The notes under the pieces: model-generated
What the model saw: only the letters and a program-made list of their open reading frames with translations
Told to the model about the DNA's origin: nothing
Database searches by the model: none
Part shown: piece by piece, positions 42,251-50,112 of the stretch
Layout of the letters: each line of letters opens with the position of its first letter
Position numbering within the stretch: the stretch's first letter is position 1
Assembly: GCA_001013295.1 (NCBI GenBank)
Contig: LAZY01000006.1
Span: 1-64,000 of the forward strand
Direction of reading: 5' to 3'
Length of the DNA: 64,000 bases
Source of the DNA: Chryseobacterium indologenes
Lineage (GTDB): Bacteria; Bacteroidota; Bacteroidia; Flavobacteriales; Weeksellaceae
Made by a program: the position numbers and the translations under genes

Positions 42251-42403
42251 TTCCCGTTAATAGAAAATAGAGAGGTAGAGTTTAAAAAGGAATAAAATAA
42301 GCTCCATAATAGTGTTTTTTAAAGTGAATGGATATAGAATTCCTGTTCCGGATAAAATAATACGGAATATGAGCCGGAAGCGATCAGTTTTTGATTTTAA
42401 GGT

Positions 42404-43147
42404 TTAGCTTACAAGCCAATCTTTAAAATCTTTGACACGATCTCTGCTTACCGTGATTTCTTCCTGAGGCTGAAACTCAAGATCAACTTTGTAATAAGGG
42501 GAAGTATGGATGTTTTTGATATAATCGGAATTGATGATAAACTGTCTGTTGACCCGGAAAAACTTTTTCTCCTCCAAACTATCTTCCAGTTCGTCTAAAG
42601 TAAAATCTGACGGATAAGTACGGTCTTCGGTCTGGAGATAAACGATCTTATTCTCACTGAAAAAACAGCTTATTTCCTGGGTCTGAACAATTTTTAAATT
42701 ATATCCGATTTTTACCAGCACTCTTGAAAGGATCGATTTTTCTTTTCTAATCAACTGCTTTATATCCTGGGTTCCAATATCATTATTGGAGGGAATAAAG
42801 GATTTAAATTTTTCCACAGCGCCTGCCAGATCCTCTTCAAGAATTGGTTTCAATAGATAATCTATACTATTTAGTTTAAAGGCTTTTAGCGTATATTGAT
42901 CAAATGCAGTCGTATAGATGATAAAGCCTCTGGTAGAAACTTTCTCAAAAATATCGAACGACAGCCCGTCTCCCAGAACAATGTCAGAAAAGATCAGCTG
43001 CGGATGTTCATTTTCAGAAAACCAGGCTAATCCTTCTTCTACTGATTCTATTTTAGCAACCACTTCAATATCAGGAAAATTACTTAACATTCTCTCTAAT
43101 TTCCTTGAAGCTGGTTTTTCGTCTTCGATAATGACAGTTTTGATCAT
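42404..43147 (-). CDS. LytTR family response regulator
   Basis: A 247-residue two-component regulator. The receiver domain (residues 1-120) has the acidic pair ED at 9-10, phospho-acceptor Asp55 in LIFSDIVLGDG, Thr80 and the conserved Lys100 in YLLKP. The LytTR DNA-binding domain (about 140-247) contains FSENKIVYLQTEDRTYPSDFTL and FFRVNRQFIINSDYIKNI, the usual signature. It is last in an operon with three 2TM genes, whose promoter bears a repeat matching the LytTR consensus. The LytS-type kinase at 45557-46888 is the likely partner. Confidence 0.93.
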   Translation of the reverse strand: MIKTVIIEDEKPASRKLERMLSNFPDIEVVAKIESVEEGLAWFSENEHPQLIFSDIVLGDGLSFDIFEKVSTRGFIIYTTAFDQYTLKAFKLNSIDYLLKPILEEDLAGAVEKFKSFIPSNNDIGTQDIKQLIRKEKSILSRVLVKIGYNLKIVQTQEISCFFSENKIVYLQTEDRTYPSDFTLDELEDSLEEKKFFRVNRQFIINSDYIKNIHTSPYYKVDLEFQPQEEITVSRDRVKDFKDWLVS

Positions 43148-43207
43148 TGAGTCTATTGTTTTAGTGATAAAGTTTTGGAAATAAAATTAGATAAAAACAG
43201 GCGTATT

Positions 43208-43480
43208 TTAAAAATCAATCGGTTTTTTATTTTCCCTGGTTTCTTTTTCTATGATCTTTCTTTCCCATTCATCATCAAAAACAAAAAGGAAGAATGCTTT
43301 TACCACAAGAATAATAGCCCAAATGGTAAGAAACAGGTGTCCGCCAAATATTTTGTAATGAATCCCGTCATTCAGCCAATCATTTCCAATGATCACTGCG
43401 CTGATGAGGGCAAACCACATAAGGTTTTTATAGAATTTTTTCAGTTGCTGAACTCTGGTATATGCTGTATTGTAATCCAT
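43208..43480 (-). CDS. 2TM-domain protein (90 aa)
   Basis: A small two-helix membrane protein. The family layout is visible: an amphipathic start RVQQLKKFYKNLMWF leading into helix 1, a short loop with GGHLFL, helix 2 (TIWAIILVVKAFFLFVF), and a closing motif EWERKIIEKE. It is about two-thirds identical to the protein encoded just upstream, and their intergenic regions are also alike, so they arose by tandem duplication. Third gene of the operon ending in the LytTR regulator. Confidence 0.82.
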   Translation of the reverse strand: MDYNTAYTRVQQLKKFYKNLMWFALISAVIIGNDWLNDGIHYKIFGGHLFLTIWAIILVVKAFFLFVFDDEWERKIIEKETRENKKPIDF

Positions 43481-43519
43481 GATGTATTGTTTTTAAAAGT
43501 TATTTTGTGATTATAATGT

Positions 43520-43774
43520 TTAGTTTTTAGCGGTTTCCTTTTCCAGCATCTTTCTTTCCCACTCGTTGTTAAAGATAAATAGGGAAATTCCTTTGAACAA
43601 TAACACGATAGCCCAGATAGCCAGTAACAGATGTCCGCCGAATATGGTATACTGTAAGTCATCCTGTAGCCAGTCTTTTCCAATTAGGATTACTGTAATG
43701 ATCCCAAACCACATTAGGTTTTTATAGAATTTTTTCAATTGCTGAACTCTGTTGTAAGTTTTGTAAGTATTCAT
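43520..43774 (-). CDS. 2TM-domain protein (84 aa)
   Basis: A small two-helix membrane protein with the same pattern as its neighbours: RVQQLKKFYKNLMWF, helix 1, GGHLLL, helix 2 (AIWAIVLLFKGISLFIF), then EWERKMLEKE. It is second in the operon. Between it and the downstream paralogue lies a 39-bp spacer whose sequence (GTTTTTAAAAGTT followed by GATTATAATG) recurs in the spacer upstream of it. Confidence 0.82.
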   Translation of the reverse strand: MNTYKTYNRVQQLKKFYKNLMWFGIITVILIGKDWLQDDLQYTIFGGHLLLAIWAIVLLFKGISLFIFNNEWERKMLEKETAKN

Positions 43775-43805
43775 GATCTATTGTTTTTAAAAGTTTTTTA
43801 AATGA

Positions 43806-44099
43806 TTATAATGTTTTAGTTTTTCCTTTTTCTTCATTCATCAGTTCTCTGATCTTATTTTCTTCCCAGCTTTTTCCAATCCCAAATACATTCACGGCGT
43901 GAAAAGCGACTCCAATTCCCCAGCCAAGCATTGGCCATAAGAACCATAAATATCCCGGAGAAGTCATTATATTCAGAAATGCTAAAAAGGAGATCACGAT
44001 ACAGTACGAAGTAAGGTTTCCATAGAATTCTTTCAATTCTTTTACTCTTTTTGCTGCTCTTTCATAAGAAGCGGTCTCTTTGTTTGATAAAATTTCCAT
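43806..44099 (-). CDS. 2TM-domain protein (97 aa)
   Basis: First gene of the 2TM-2TM-2TM-regulator operon. Layout: RVKELKEFYGNLTSYCIVISFLAFLN (helix 1), WFLWPMLGWGIGVAFHAVNVFGIG (helix 2), then SWEENKIRELMNEEK. Its second helix and tail are much closer to the 2TM domain fused to the kinase than to its two operon neighbours. The promoter has a -7 box at 44140-44147 and a LytTR-type direct repeat at 44181-44212. Confidence 0.85.
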   Translation of the reverse strand: MEILSNKETASYERAAKRVKELKEFYGNLTSYCIVISFLAFLNIMTSPGYLWFLWPMLGWGIGVAFHAVNVFGIGKSWEENKIRELMNEEKGKTKTL

Positions 44100-44139
44100 A
44101 ACGTTTTGTTTTAAGGTTAGTTATTTGTTTTTCCTGAGT

Positions 44140-44147
44140 CAAAGATA
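44140..44147 (-). promoter_or_regulatory. -7 promoter box of the 2TM-regulator operon
   Basis: Minus-strand TATCTTTG, exact TAnnTTTG match, 40 bp before the start at 44099. A TTG lies 21 bp further upstream. Confidence 0.65.
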
Positions 44148-44180
44148 GGATGGAAAATGGCCTTAAATCAATTTTATGTT

Positions 44181-44212
44181 ACCGAACGGTAGAATATGCT
44201 TTCCGAATGGTA
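44181..44212 (-). promoter_or_regulatory. Candidate LytTR operator, direct repeat upstream of the 2TM-regulator operon
   Basis: On the minus strand: TACCATTCGGA, 10 bp, TACCGTTCGGT, a 21-bp repeat interval. The second half-site contains ACCGTTCGG, which fits the general LytTR consensus [TA][AC][CA]GTTN[AG][TG] at all nine positions. Its near edge is 33 bp from the -7 box, exactly as in the TonB-receptor promoter at 50081. Confidence 0.7.
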
Positions 44213-44320
44213 AAATTTGGGAAATACAGCATTATACGACACGGATTACCTGGATTGCTGCTTATTGGAAGACGTAAGAAGGTCAAAGATTTTCAGCGAG
44301 ATTTATACTGATAGATTTCG

Positions 44321-44536
44321 CCACTAATGCACGAATTTTTCCTTGTTACTCTTCAAATATCACTGATTATCTTTATTAATACCAAAGAATTTTATTCGTG
44401 AATTCGTAGCAATTAAATATTCTCGTTGATCAATCAGGTTTCTCTTAAACATCTTCTGAATCTCTGAATTGGGGGAAAATAAACCGCATAATTTTTGCCA
44501 CTAATGCACGAATAAAAGGGATTCGTGCATTAGTGG
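44321..44536. repeat. Cluster of inverted CCACTAATGCACGAAT repeats
   Basis: CCACTAATGCACGAAT occurs at 44321-44336 and 44498-44513. The second copy is followed after 7 bp by its exact reverse complement (44521-44536), giving a perfect 16-bp hairpin. A degenerate inverted copy (ATTCGTGAATTCGTAGC) lies near 44394-44410. The rest of the 488-bp gap between the 2TM operon and the methyltransferase gene (44100-44587) holds no gene I can support. Confidence 0.8.
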
Positions 44537-44587
44537 ACAATGTAAATAGGAATTCTGTTTTATGCCAGATAAAACTCTTTTGAGGGG

Positions 44588-45157
44588 TTAGTAAATAAAT
44601 GGGATCAGTTTCTTTGTGGTCTTTCTGTATTCGATGTATTCTTCACCAAACTTTTCTACAAGAGCCTGTTCTTCAATCTGGATTCTGTAGATAAAGGCTA
44701 CAAACGGAGGTACAAAAGCAAGGAGCAATGAGAACCAGTTATTGAGGTACAATCCGAGTCCCAAAGAGGTAAGCAGCGAAAAGGCATAAGACGGATGTCT
44801 CAGGTATTTATAAAAGCCTTCTTTCTTTATCTTATGATCCTCTCTAATGGTAACATCCACCGTAAAATATTTTCCCAGCGATCTGATGATGATAAACCTT
44901 ACGATAATGCCAATAATAATGAATGCCAACCCCAGATAGCGGATCCAAATTCCATGAACGATGGGTAACGTGGTCATAGAATCAACTGTAATTGCTGCGG
45001 CAATAGAAAAAGGAATAGCCAGCCACAAAATGTTAAGCGTAGATTTATCTTTATCCTTTTGATCATTCTTGTTGGATTTCAACATGTTTTTGTACAAAAA
45101 TTCACTGATAAACCAGACAACCATAGAGATCATGAAGAGGGTTTTTAATGTGTTCAT
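44588..45157 (-). CDS. Isoprenylcysteine-carboxyl-methyltransferase-like membrane protein
   Basis: The start at 45157 (MNTLKTLFMISMVVWF) gives 189 residues; the longer frame to 45220 crosses a -7 box. Several membrane helices are followed by the conserved block GKYFTVDVTIREDHKIKKEGFYKYLRHPSYAFSLLTSLGLGL, the signature of the ICMT/PEMT family (R-H-P-x-Y), then a Glu-rich EEQALVEKFGEEYIEYRKTT end. Such proteins methylate lipids or prenyl-cysteine with S-adenosylmethionine. The bacterial substrate is unknown. It lies in the sensory locus and has its own promoter. Confidence 0.82.
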   Translation of the reverse strand: MNTLKTLFMISMVVWFISEFLYKNMLKSNKNDQKDKDKSTLNILWLAIPFSIAAAITVDSMTTLPIVHGIWIRYLGLAFIIIGIIVRFIIIRSLGKYFTVDVTIREDHKIKKEGFYKYLRHPSYAFSLLTSLGLGLYLNNWFSLLLAFVPPFVAFIYRIQIEEQALVEKFGEEYIEYRKTTKKLIPFIY

Positions 45158-45182
45158 TTTGATTGAGATTAAAGTGGTTAGA

Positions 45183-45190
45183 CAAAAGTA
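45183..45190 (-). promoter_or_regulatory. -7 promoter box of the ICMT-like gene
   Basis: Minus-strand TACTTTTG, exact TAnnTTTG match, 25 bp before the start at 45157. Confidence 0.55.
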
Positions 45191-45261
45191 CAGGAGCAAA
45201 AAATATTGAGTATCTAGCAATCAGGAAGGTAATGATATTACAGTTTTACCATTCCATTCCT

Positions 45262-45570
45262 CTACAGCCTTCTCTTTTCTTTTTCCATCAGTTCACGGAT
45301 CTTTTTCTCTTCCCAATCCTGAAAAAAGGGAATTTTAGACAGAAAAACTACCGCTGCATGAGCCACAAGACCTATTCCCCAAACTAAAGCTGTAAAAAAG
45401 TTTTTGAACTGAAAATAGCTTTCTCCGGGCTTCAGATGGGTATAATTGTAATAAACAATCATTGCGTTCACTGCAATATAGACAAAGAGGTGAGCATAGA
45501 AGCCCCTTAATCTCTCTACCTGTCTTTTTGCTTTCTGATATTGAATATCATCTTCGTCAAAAGTTTCCAT
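45262..45570 (-). CDS. 2TM-domain protein (102 aa)
   Basis: The fourth stand-alone 2TM protein: AKRQVERLRGFYAHLFVYIAVNAMIVYYNY (helix 1), FFTALVWGIGLVAHAAVVFL (helix 2), then WEEKKIRELMEKEKRRL. Its start codon lies 14 bp inside the end of the kinase gene, so it is translationally coupled to the kinase, whose own C-terminus is a 2TM domain. This strongly suggests a functional partnership in the membrane. Confidence 0.85.
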   Translation of the reverse strand: METFDEDDIQYQKAKRQVERLRGFYAHLFVYIAVNAMIVYYNYTHLKPGESYFQFKNFFTALVWGIGLVAHAAVVFLSKIPFFQDWEEKKIRELMEKEKRRL

Positions 45571-46888
45571 TGTTTTTATTTTTTTCTTTATTCATAATTT
45601 CACGGATCTTCTTTTCCTGCCAGGACTCTCCCACTCCAAAGACCTGAAAAGCATGAGAAGCCACTCCTATTCCCCAGCCCAGCACCGGAAACCAAAACCA
45701 GTGAAACGAACTTTTTGTAAAAAGATTAATGAAGATCAAAAAAGGAATCACAATGCAATAAGAGATCAGGTTCATATAGAAATCCTTGATTTCCTTTACC
45801 CTTTTCTGTGCCTTTTTATAGTTCTTAGAATCTGCACTCTGTTCTGCACTGACAATATTCGGCTTATTAATCAGCATCGGAAGTTTTACTTTAAAATAAT
45901 CCTCTGATTTTTCAATGAAAACATTTCTTTTAGTGAGTAAAGAATATCGCTGTACAATATTAGACAGCCCAATTCCGGAACTTTCTTTGATCTGCTCTCT
46001 TACCTGCAGATTATTCTCAATACAAAGAATGTCTCCTTCTGAAAAAATTCTGATGACCAGAGGTTTTGATGAAGTGGCAAAATTATGCTTGATACAATTT
46101 TCCAGCAAAAGCTGCAACGAAAGAGGCACTACATATTTCCGATAGTCTTCTTTTTTGACATCAAAAACAAAATCGACACTGTCTTCGAATCTGGTTTTTA
46201 AAAGATCACAGTACGTTTTGGCAAATTCTATTTCATCCTCTACCGTCACCAGTTCCTTATCCTTTTGTTCAAGTACATACCGGTAAATTTTTGACATTGA
46301 GGCAGTAAACTTTTGGGCCTGATTAGGATTTTCATCAATCAGAGAACTCAAAACATTCAGAGAATTAAACAGGAAGTGCGGGTCCAGCTGGTTCTTAAGG
46401 CTTTCGAATTGGGCATTGGCAGATTTGGCAATAAGCTTCTGCTCTACAACCTCTTTTTTGGAAGTTTTTTTCAGTTCTTCCATAAAGCTCTTAGCATGGA
46501 GAAAAGCAGATATAAGCAGTGCTATATTGATCGTAAACCAATTGGTAAGATTAAACTTACCTGAGAAATACTCCTCGGTAGTGGCCCCTTTCTGAATCAC
46601 TACAAAATTGATATAATTACAGAAATAGACCAGTATGATATTGGCAATAATGATAGAAACAATGCTGATTGTGGCTCTTTTGGACGTATTTTCAGACCAG
46701 GGGAATCTTTTGTTGAGAAAACTGTTGAGCAGGCCATTTCCACCTCCCAGCACCACCGTATAAAGCAGAGAAATAAGTATCGTAAGCCCAAAGTTCTCAA
46801 GGGTTCTCTCTGATGTAAAAGCAAAAAAGAAAAACATGGAGACGGTGAGCGAAATCCAAAACATTGTTATAATATCCTTACGTTTCAT
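45557..46888 (-). CDS. LytS-type sensor histidine kinase fused to a C-terminal 2TM domain
   Basis: The start at 46888 (MKRKDIITMFWISL) gives 443 residues; the longer frame crosses the -33/-7 promoter. Four N-terminal membrane helices (about residues 8-135) are followed by a linker and the His_kinase domain with His171 in KNQLDPHFLFNSLNVL. The ATPase has the N-box ENCIKHN (264-270) and SSGIGLSNI. The last 85 residues form a 2TM domain with WFPVLGWGIGVASHAFQVFGVG and EKKIREIMNKEK. It should signal to the LytTR regulator at 42404. A stand-alone 2TM gene overlaps its end by 14 bp. Confidence 0.92.
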   Translation of the reverse strand: MKRKDIITMFWISLTVSMFFFFAFTSERTLENFGLTILISLLYTVVLGGGNGLLNSFLNKRFPWSENTSKRATISIVSIIIANIILVYFCNYINFVVIQKGATTEEYFSGKFNLTNWFTINIALLISAFLHAKSFMEELKKTSKKEVVEQKLIAKSANAQFESLKNQLDPHFLFNSLNVLSSLIDENPNQAQKFTASMSKIYRYVLEQKDKELVTVEDEIEFAKTYCDLLKTRFEDSVDFVFDVKKEDYRKYVVPLSLQLLLENCIKHNFATSSKPLVIRIFSEGDILCIENNLQVREQIKESSGIGLSNIVQRYSLLTKRNVFIEKSEDYFKVKLPMLINKPNIVSAEQSADSKNYKKAQKRVKEIKDFYMNLISYCIVIPFLIFINLFTKSSFHWFWFPVLGWGIGVASHAFQVFGVGESWQEKKIREIMNKEKNKNNGNF

Positions 46889-46905
46889 GATTGATTTACT
46901 TATTT

Positions 46906-46934
46906 CAAAATTAGCTTTTATTAAAGGGATCAAA
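46906..46934 (-). promoter_or_regulatory. Promoter of the kinase gene (-33 and -7 boxes)
   Basis: On the minus strand, TTTG (46934-46931), 17 bp, then TAATTTTG (46913-46906), matching TTTG-N17-23-TAnnTTTG. It supports the start at 46888. No LytTR-type repeat was seen upstream. Confidence 0.6.
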
Positions 46935-47069
46935 AATTATTTCTTACTGAAAACAGTTTATTTGTCTCTGGGTAGGATGATCTGTTTACCGATGAAAAGA
47001 AAGAACCGAAAGTCTTATTGATCAGAAATCTGTTCTTCAAAGAATCCGACTTCCGGCTTCTTTCTATCT

Positions 47070-47729
47070 TTATTTTTTAGTTTCAGCAGGCAGACTCATA
47101 AAATATTCTGCTTCTCCACGGCCCCAATTCGGATCCAATGCTGTTTTAGGTTTATATGCATTAAATTTTGCAACTGCGGCTTTGAACATTTCCATTCCTT
47201 TGGTCTTACTTCCCCCATACTGTTCAGGAGTAAAATAGGTATCTTCTGCTTTGATCAGTGCAATTCTTGGATTTCCCGGATCCAGCTTTTCCGCACTGTT
47301 GAGTTCTTCAGTAGCTCTTACTCCGTCTGTCATAAAACGTTGCTGCGGATTGACCATCATTCTTAAAGAATAGGTCATTTTTCTCAACAGGCGAATCTCC
47401 GCATTATCCGCTCCGGCAAGGCTTTGTGCTGTACCCAGGTATTTTTCTGCCTGTGCAGCTATTCCATCCAGGTCCTGCATATTTCCGTTTCTCATCATCA
47501 CTCTTCCTTTTTGAATCTGAGAAAATGCAGCATAATACGGCGGAAGCCATTGAGAACTCTCTTTACTTCCTATCCTTTGAAAATCATTGGCAAGGGCCTG
47601 GAAATCCTCAGGAGTTTTGCAGGTTTCTATTTTTGCAATTTTTTCAGCCATTATTTTTTCATAATCTGACTGAGCAAAAGCCGTTAAGCTCATAAAAGCT
47701 AAAGCAAAACTTAAAAGATATTTTTTCAT
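47070..47729 (-). CDS. Secreted TPR-like helical protein (219 aa)
   Basis: Signal peptide MKKYLLSFALAFMSLTAFAQ, followed by an all-helical mature protein with TPR-like pairs. One pair is TPEDFQALANDFQRIGSKESSQWLPPYYAAFSQIQKG and another is DPGNPRIALIKAEDTYFTPEQYGG, after which comes an AAVAKFNAYKPKTALDPNWGRGEAEYF end. It is periplasmic or surface-bound. It lies 48 bp downstream of the TonB-dependent receptor gene and is very likely co-transcribed, so it may be an accessory of that receptor and share its LytTR-type operator. Confidence 0.78.
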   Translation of the reverse strand: MKKYLLSFALAFMSLTAFAQSDYEKIMAEKIAKIETCKTPEDFQALANDFQRIGSKESSQWLPPYYAAFSQIQKGRVMMRNGNMQDLDGIAAQAEKYLGTAQSLAGADNAEIRLLRKMTYSLRMMVNPQQRFMTDGVRATEELNSAEKLDPGNPRIALIKAEDTYFTPEQYGGSKTKGMEMFKAAVAKFNAYKPKTALDPNWGRGEAEYFMSLPAETKK

Positions 47730-47777
47730 GACATTAAATTTTAAAAGTTAGTTTATTGGTAATTCGAAGTTATGTTT

Positions 47778-50021
47778 TTATAAATTATTATTGATGGCAT
47801 CTTCTGTTTTATCTACTCCAAAGCTTATAAATGCTCCTACAAAAACAAAAGTATTGACGGGTGGAACAATTGCTGAGCTTCTGGATCCATCCACAGAAAA
47901 ATTATATCCATATACATTTTTTGATCCAAGAATATTGGTAATGCTCAATACGAATATGGGAAATGCTTTTGCTCCTTTCTTTCCAATATTGGGTAGATAA
48001 TTGAAGCTCAGGTTAAGCGCATTATAATCTTTAAGCCTACCCTCGTGTCTGGTATAGTTGACTGCTTTTCCATCATTAAATTCACTAGCTATATCATAAT
48101 ATGGACGCCCTTTTGCATAAGTGTAGGAAAGATTGGCTCCAAACTTCCACTCCGGAATAAACTTTTTGACTACGGCAGAAAACGTGTGTTCTGCAGCAAA
48201 TTCCGGTTTTAAACTTACCGGATAATTAAGGAAGTCTCTTTTTGAATCCAGATAAGAATAAGTTAACCAGTAATCTATATCCTTAAATGTCTTTTTGTCT
48301 TTCCAGAATAACTCCAGCCCTTTTGCAAATCCGTAACCATCATTGTTTAAAGCGGTCTGTACCTGTTGGCTCTGTTGCTTTCCAGGCAGAATATTATAGG
48401 TTTTTACAAGCTGATCATATTTTTTATAAAAAGCTTCAAGACGTAAGCTTCTTCCTTCCGAACTTCTCTGAATCTGAAGAACATAATGCTGTGATTTCTG
48501 AAAATCCAGATTGGCCGGCCCATTGATGTACTTACTTTCCGGATTCTGATAAAAAAGACCATATGCTAAAGAAGTAGTCCAGTTCTCTGCCAGGCGGTAG
48601 GCTATTGCAAAACGAGGAGCAATATTATTTTGTCCCAGATAAGAAGAATGTTCCGCTCTCAGTCCGATTTTTGCAGATAATGCATTACTGAATCCCAGAT
48701 CTGTTTCTACAAAAGCTGCCGAAATCAGGTCTTTGTAATGTTTTTGAACCTCCCCGAAATTCAGTTTTTCATCGGTATTATTCAGTTCAAAACCACCTCT
48801 TACAGCACTGATTCTGTTAATCTTTCTTTCAAGAACCGCTTTGAAGTTGATATAGTTTCCATCCGTCAGTAATCTTGATCGATTGCTTTCTATATCATTA
48901 GTTTCAGTAGAGAAATTAAGGTCTGATCTGTTGTATGAATAGGAACCTCCTACATTCAAAAGGTATTTTCCGAATTTTTGTTTGAAAGACAGGTTATGAT
49001 AGCTGCTGCTTCCCTTCAGTCTTACCAGCCCAAAGTCGTATCCTGGTTCCAGACTTTCCGTTTTCACTCCCATTTTATTGGAATTGTACATTCCATAATA
49101 TTTGAAAAACCCGCCTGATTTTGTTTTAAATCTAAAATTAAAATCACTGTTCAGCCCCTGTGGTGCATCAATAAAGTCTGTATTAAAATGAAAAACATTC
49201 TGCATCAAACTTAGAAGCGAATACCCTGCTGAAGCTCCGTAAGAATAGTTTTTCTGCTCTCCCAGTTTCTGAAATCCTGCATTCAGAAAAATAGGGGAAA
49301 CACCAATATTGTACGATGTCTGATCCGGAAGATCAACACTTTCCAGCATCAGTACCCCGGAAAGTGCCTGCCCATACAATGCAGAATATCCGCCACTTGA
49401 GAATATATTCCCTTTAAAAAGTGAAGTATTGAACTGGTCTCTTCCAGCAATTCCGGGAACAGAATTGGAGAAATAGTTGTTGATAAGACTGCCATCCATA
49501 AAGATCTTGGATTCTGTTCCCGTACCTCCGCGGATAAACAATCCTTCAGTACCTCCTACTTTCTGTACTCCCGGAAGATAGGTCAAAGCCGATGTTATCT
49601 GCCCGTCAGCACCCGCTGTAGTATAAATATCAATAGGAGAAAGTAATGCTGTCGCCCGCTTTTTGTCACTGGCTTCTATGGAACCTGCAGAAACTACAAC
49701 CGCATCAATTTCATTAATCTGCTCTTTAAGATCGGTACTGATGGTAATATCCTGATTTTCAATATTGACACTTTTTTCAGTTTCTTCATATTTGGGATGA
49801 GTAAAAACGATTTTATGCTCGCCTTTTTCTGAGGTTTCAAAGGAAAAATTCCCTTGTGCATCAGTAGTGGTTCCATCATAAGTATCTTTCAGGGTGACAT
49901 TTACTTCACTTATCCCTTTATTTTTAAAGGTTACCCTTCCTGAGACTTTTATTTGGGAATATCCCATCATAAAAGTGAGAAGAGTAATCAGAAGTAATAT
50001 TTTTTGTCCTTTCGTTTTCAT
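47778..50021 (-). CDS. TonB-dependent outer-membrane receptor
   Basis: The start at 50021 (MKTKGQKILLLITLLTFMMGYSQ) gives 747 residues with a signal peptide. A carboxypeptidase-like regulatory domain follows (SGRVTFKNKGISEVNVTLKDTYDGTTT...), then a plug domain (SAGSIEASDKKRATALLSPIDIYTTAGADGQITSALTYLPGVQ... GLFIRGGTGTESKIFMDG) and a beta barrel ending ...VNTFVFVGAFISFGV. No SusD-type partner is adjacent; the helical secreted protein downstream may serve instead. The ligand is unknown. Its promoter shares a LytTR-type operator with the 2TM operon. Confidence 0.92.
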   Translation of the reverse strand: MKTKGQKILLLITLLTFMMGYSQIKVSGRVTFKNKGISEVNVTLKDTYDGTTTDAQGNFSFETSEKGEHKIVFTHPKYEETEKSVNIENQDITISTDLKEQINEIDAVVVSAGSIEASDKKRATALLSPIDIYTTAGADGQITSALTYLPGVQKVGGTEGLFIRGGTGTESKIFMDGSLINNYFSNSVPGIAGRDQFNTSLFKGNIFSSGGYSALYGQALSGVLMLESVDLPDQTSYNIGVSPIFLNAGFQKLGEQKNYSYGASAGYSLLSLMQNVFHFNTDFIDAPQGLNSDFNFRFKTKSGGFFKYYGMYNSNKMGVKTESLEPGYDFGLVRLKGSSSYHNLSFKQKFGKYLLNVGGSYSYNRSDLNFSTETNDIESNRSRLLTDGNYINFKAVLERKINRISAVRGGFELNNTDEKLNFGEVQKHYKDLISAAFVETDLGFSNALSAKIGLRAEHSSYLGQNNIAPRFAIAYRLAENWTTSLAYGLFYQNPESKYINGPANLDFQKSQHYVLQIQRSSEGRSLRLEAFYKKYDQLVKTYNILPGKQQSQQVQTALNNDGYGFAKGLELFWKDKKTFKDIDYWLTYSYLDSKRDFLNYPVSLKPEFAAEHTFSAVVKKFIPEWKFGANLSYTYAKGRPYYDIASEFNDGKAVNYTRHEGRLKDYNALNLSFNYLPNIGKKGAKAFPIFVLSITNILGSKNVYGYNFSVDGSRSSAIVPPVNTFVFVGAFISFGVDKTEDAINNNL

Positions 50022-50039
50022 GGCTATTATTTTCTGGAT

Positions 50040-50047
50040 CAAAAGTA
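50040..50047 (-). promoter_or_regulatory. -7 promoter box of the TonB-dependent receptor gene
   Basis: Minus-strand TACTTTTG, exact TAnnTTTG match, 18 bp before the start at 50021. Confidence 0.65.
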
Positions 50048-50080
50048 CTATAACAAAGGACCTTCTGTAAAAAAATTATT

Positions 50081-50112
50081 ACCGAAGGGTATTCTTTTGT
50101 TACTGAATGGTA
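50081..50112 (-). promoter_or_regulatory. Candidate LytTR operator, direct repeat upstream of the TonB-dependent receptor
   Basis: On the minus strand: TACCATTCAGT, 10 bp, TACCCTTCGGT, with a 21-bp repeat interval. It has the same half-site pattern (TACCnTTCnGt) and the same interval as the site at 44181-44212, and its near edge is also 33 bp from the -7 box. Confidence 0.7.

Noticed and set aside
45247..45257. A TACCATTCCAT half-site resembling the LytTR repeats, near the ICMT-like gene
   Set aside because: It lies on the opposite strand relative to the gene, has no partner 21 bp away, and is not at the 33-bp distance from the -7 box.
46975..47010. TTTACCGATG and GAACCGAAAG upstream of the kinase as a third operator
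   Set aside because: The two pieces are 17 bp apart and match the half-site poorly.
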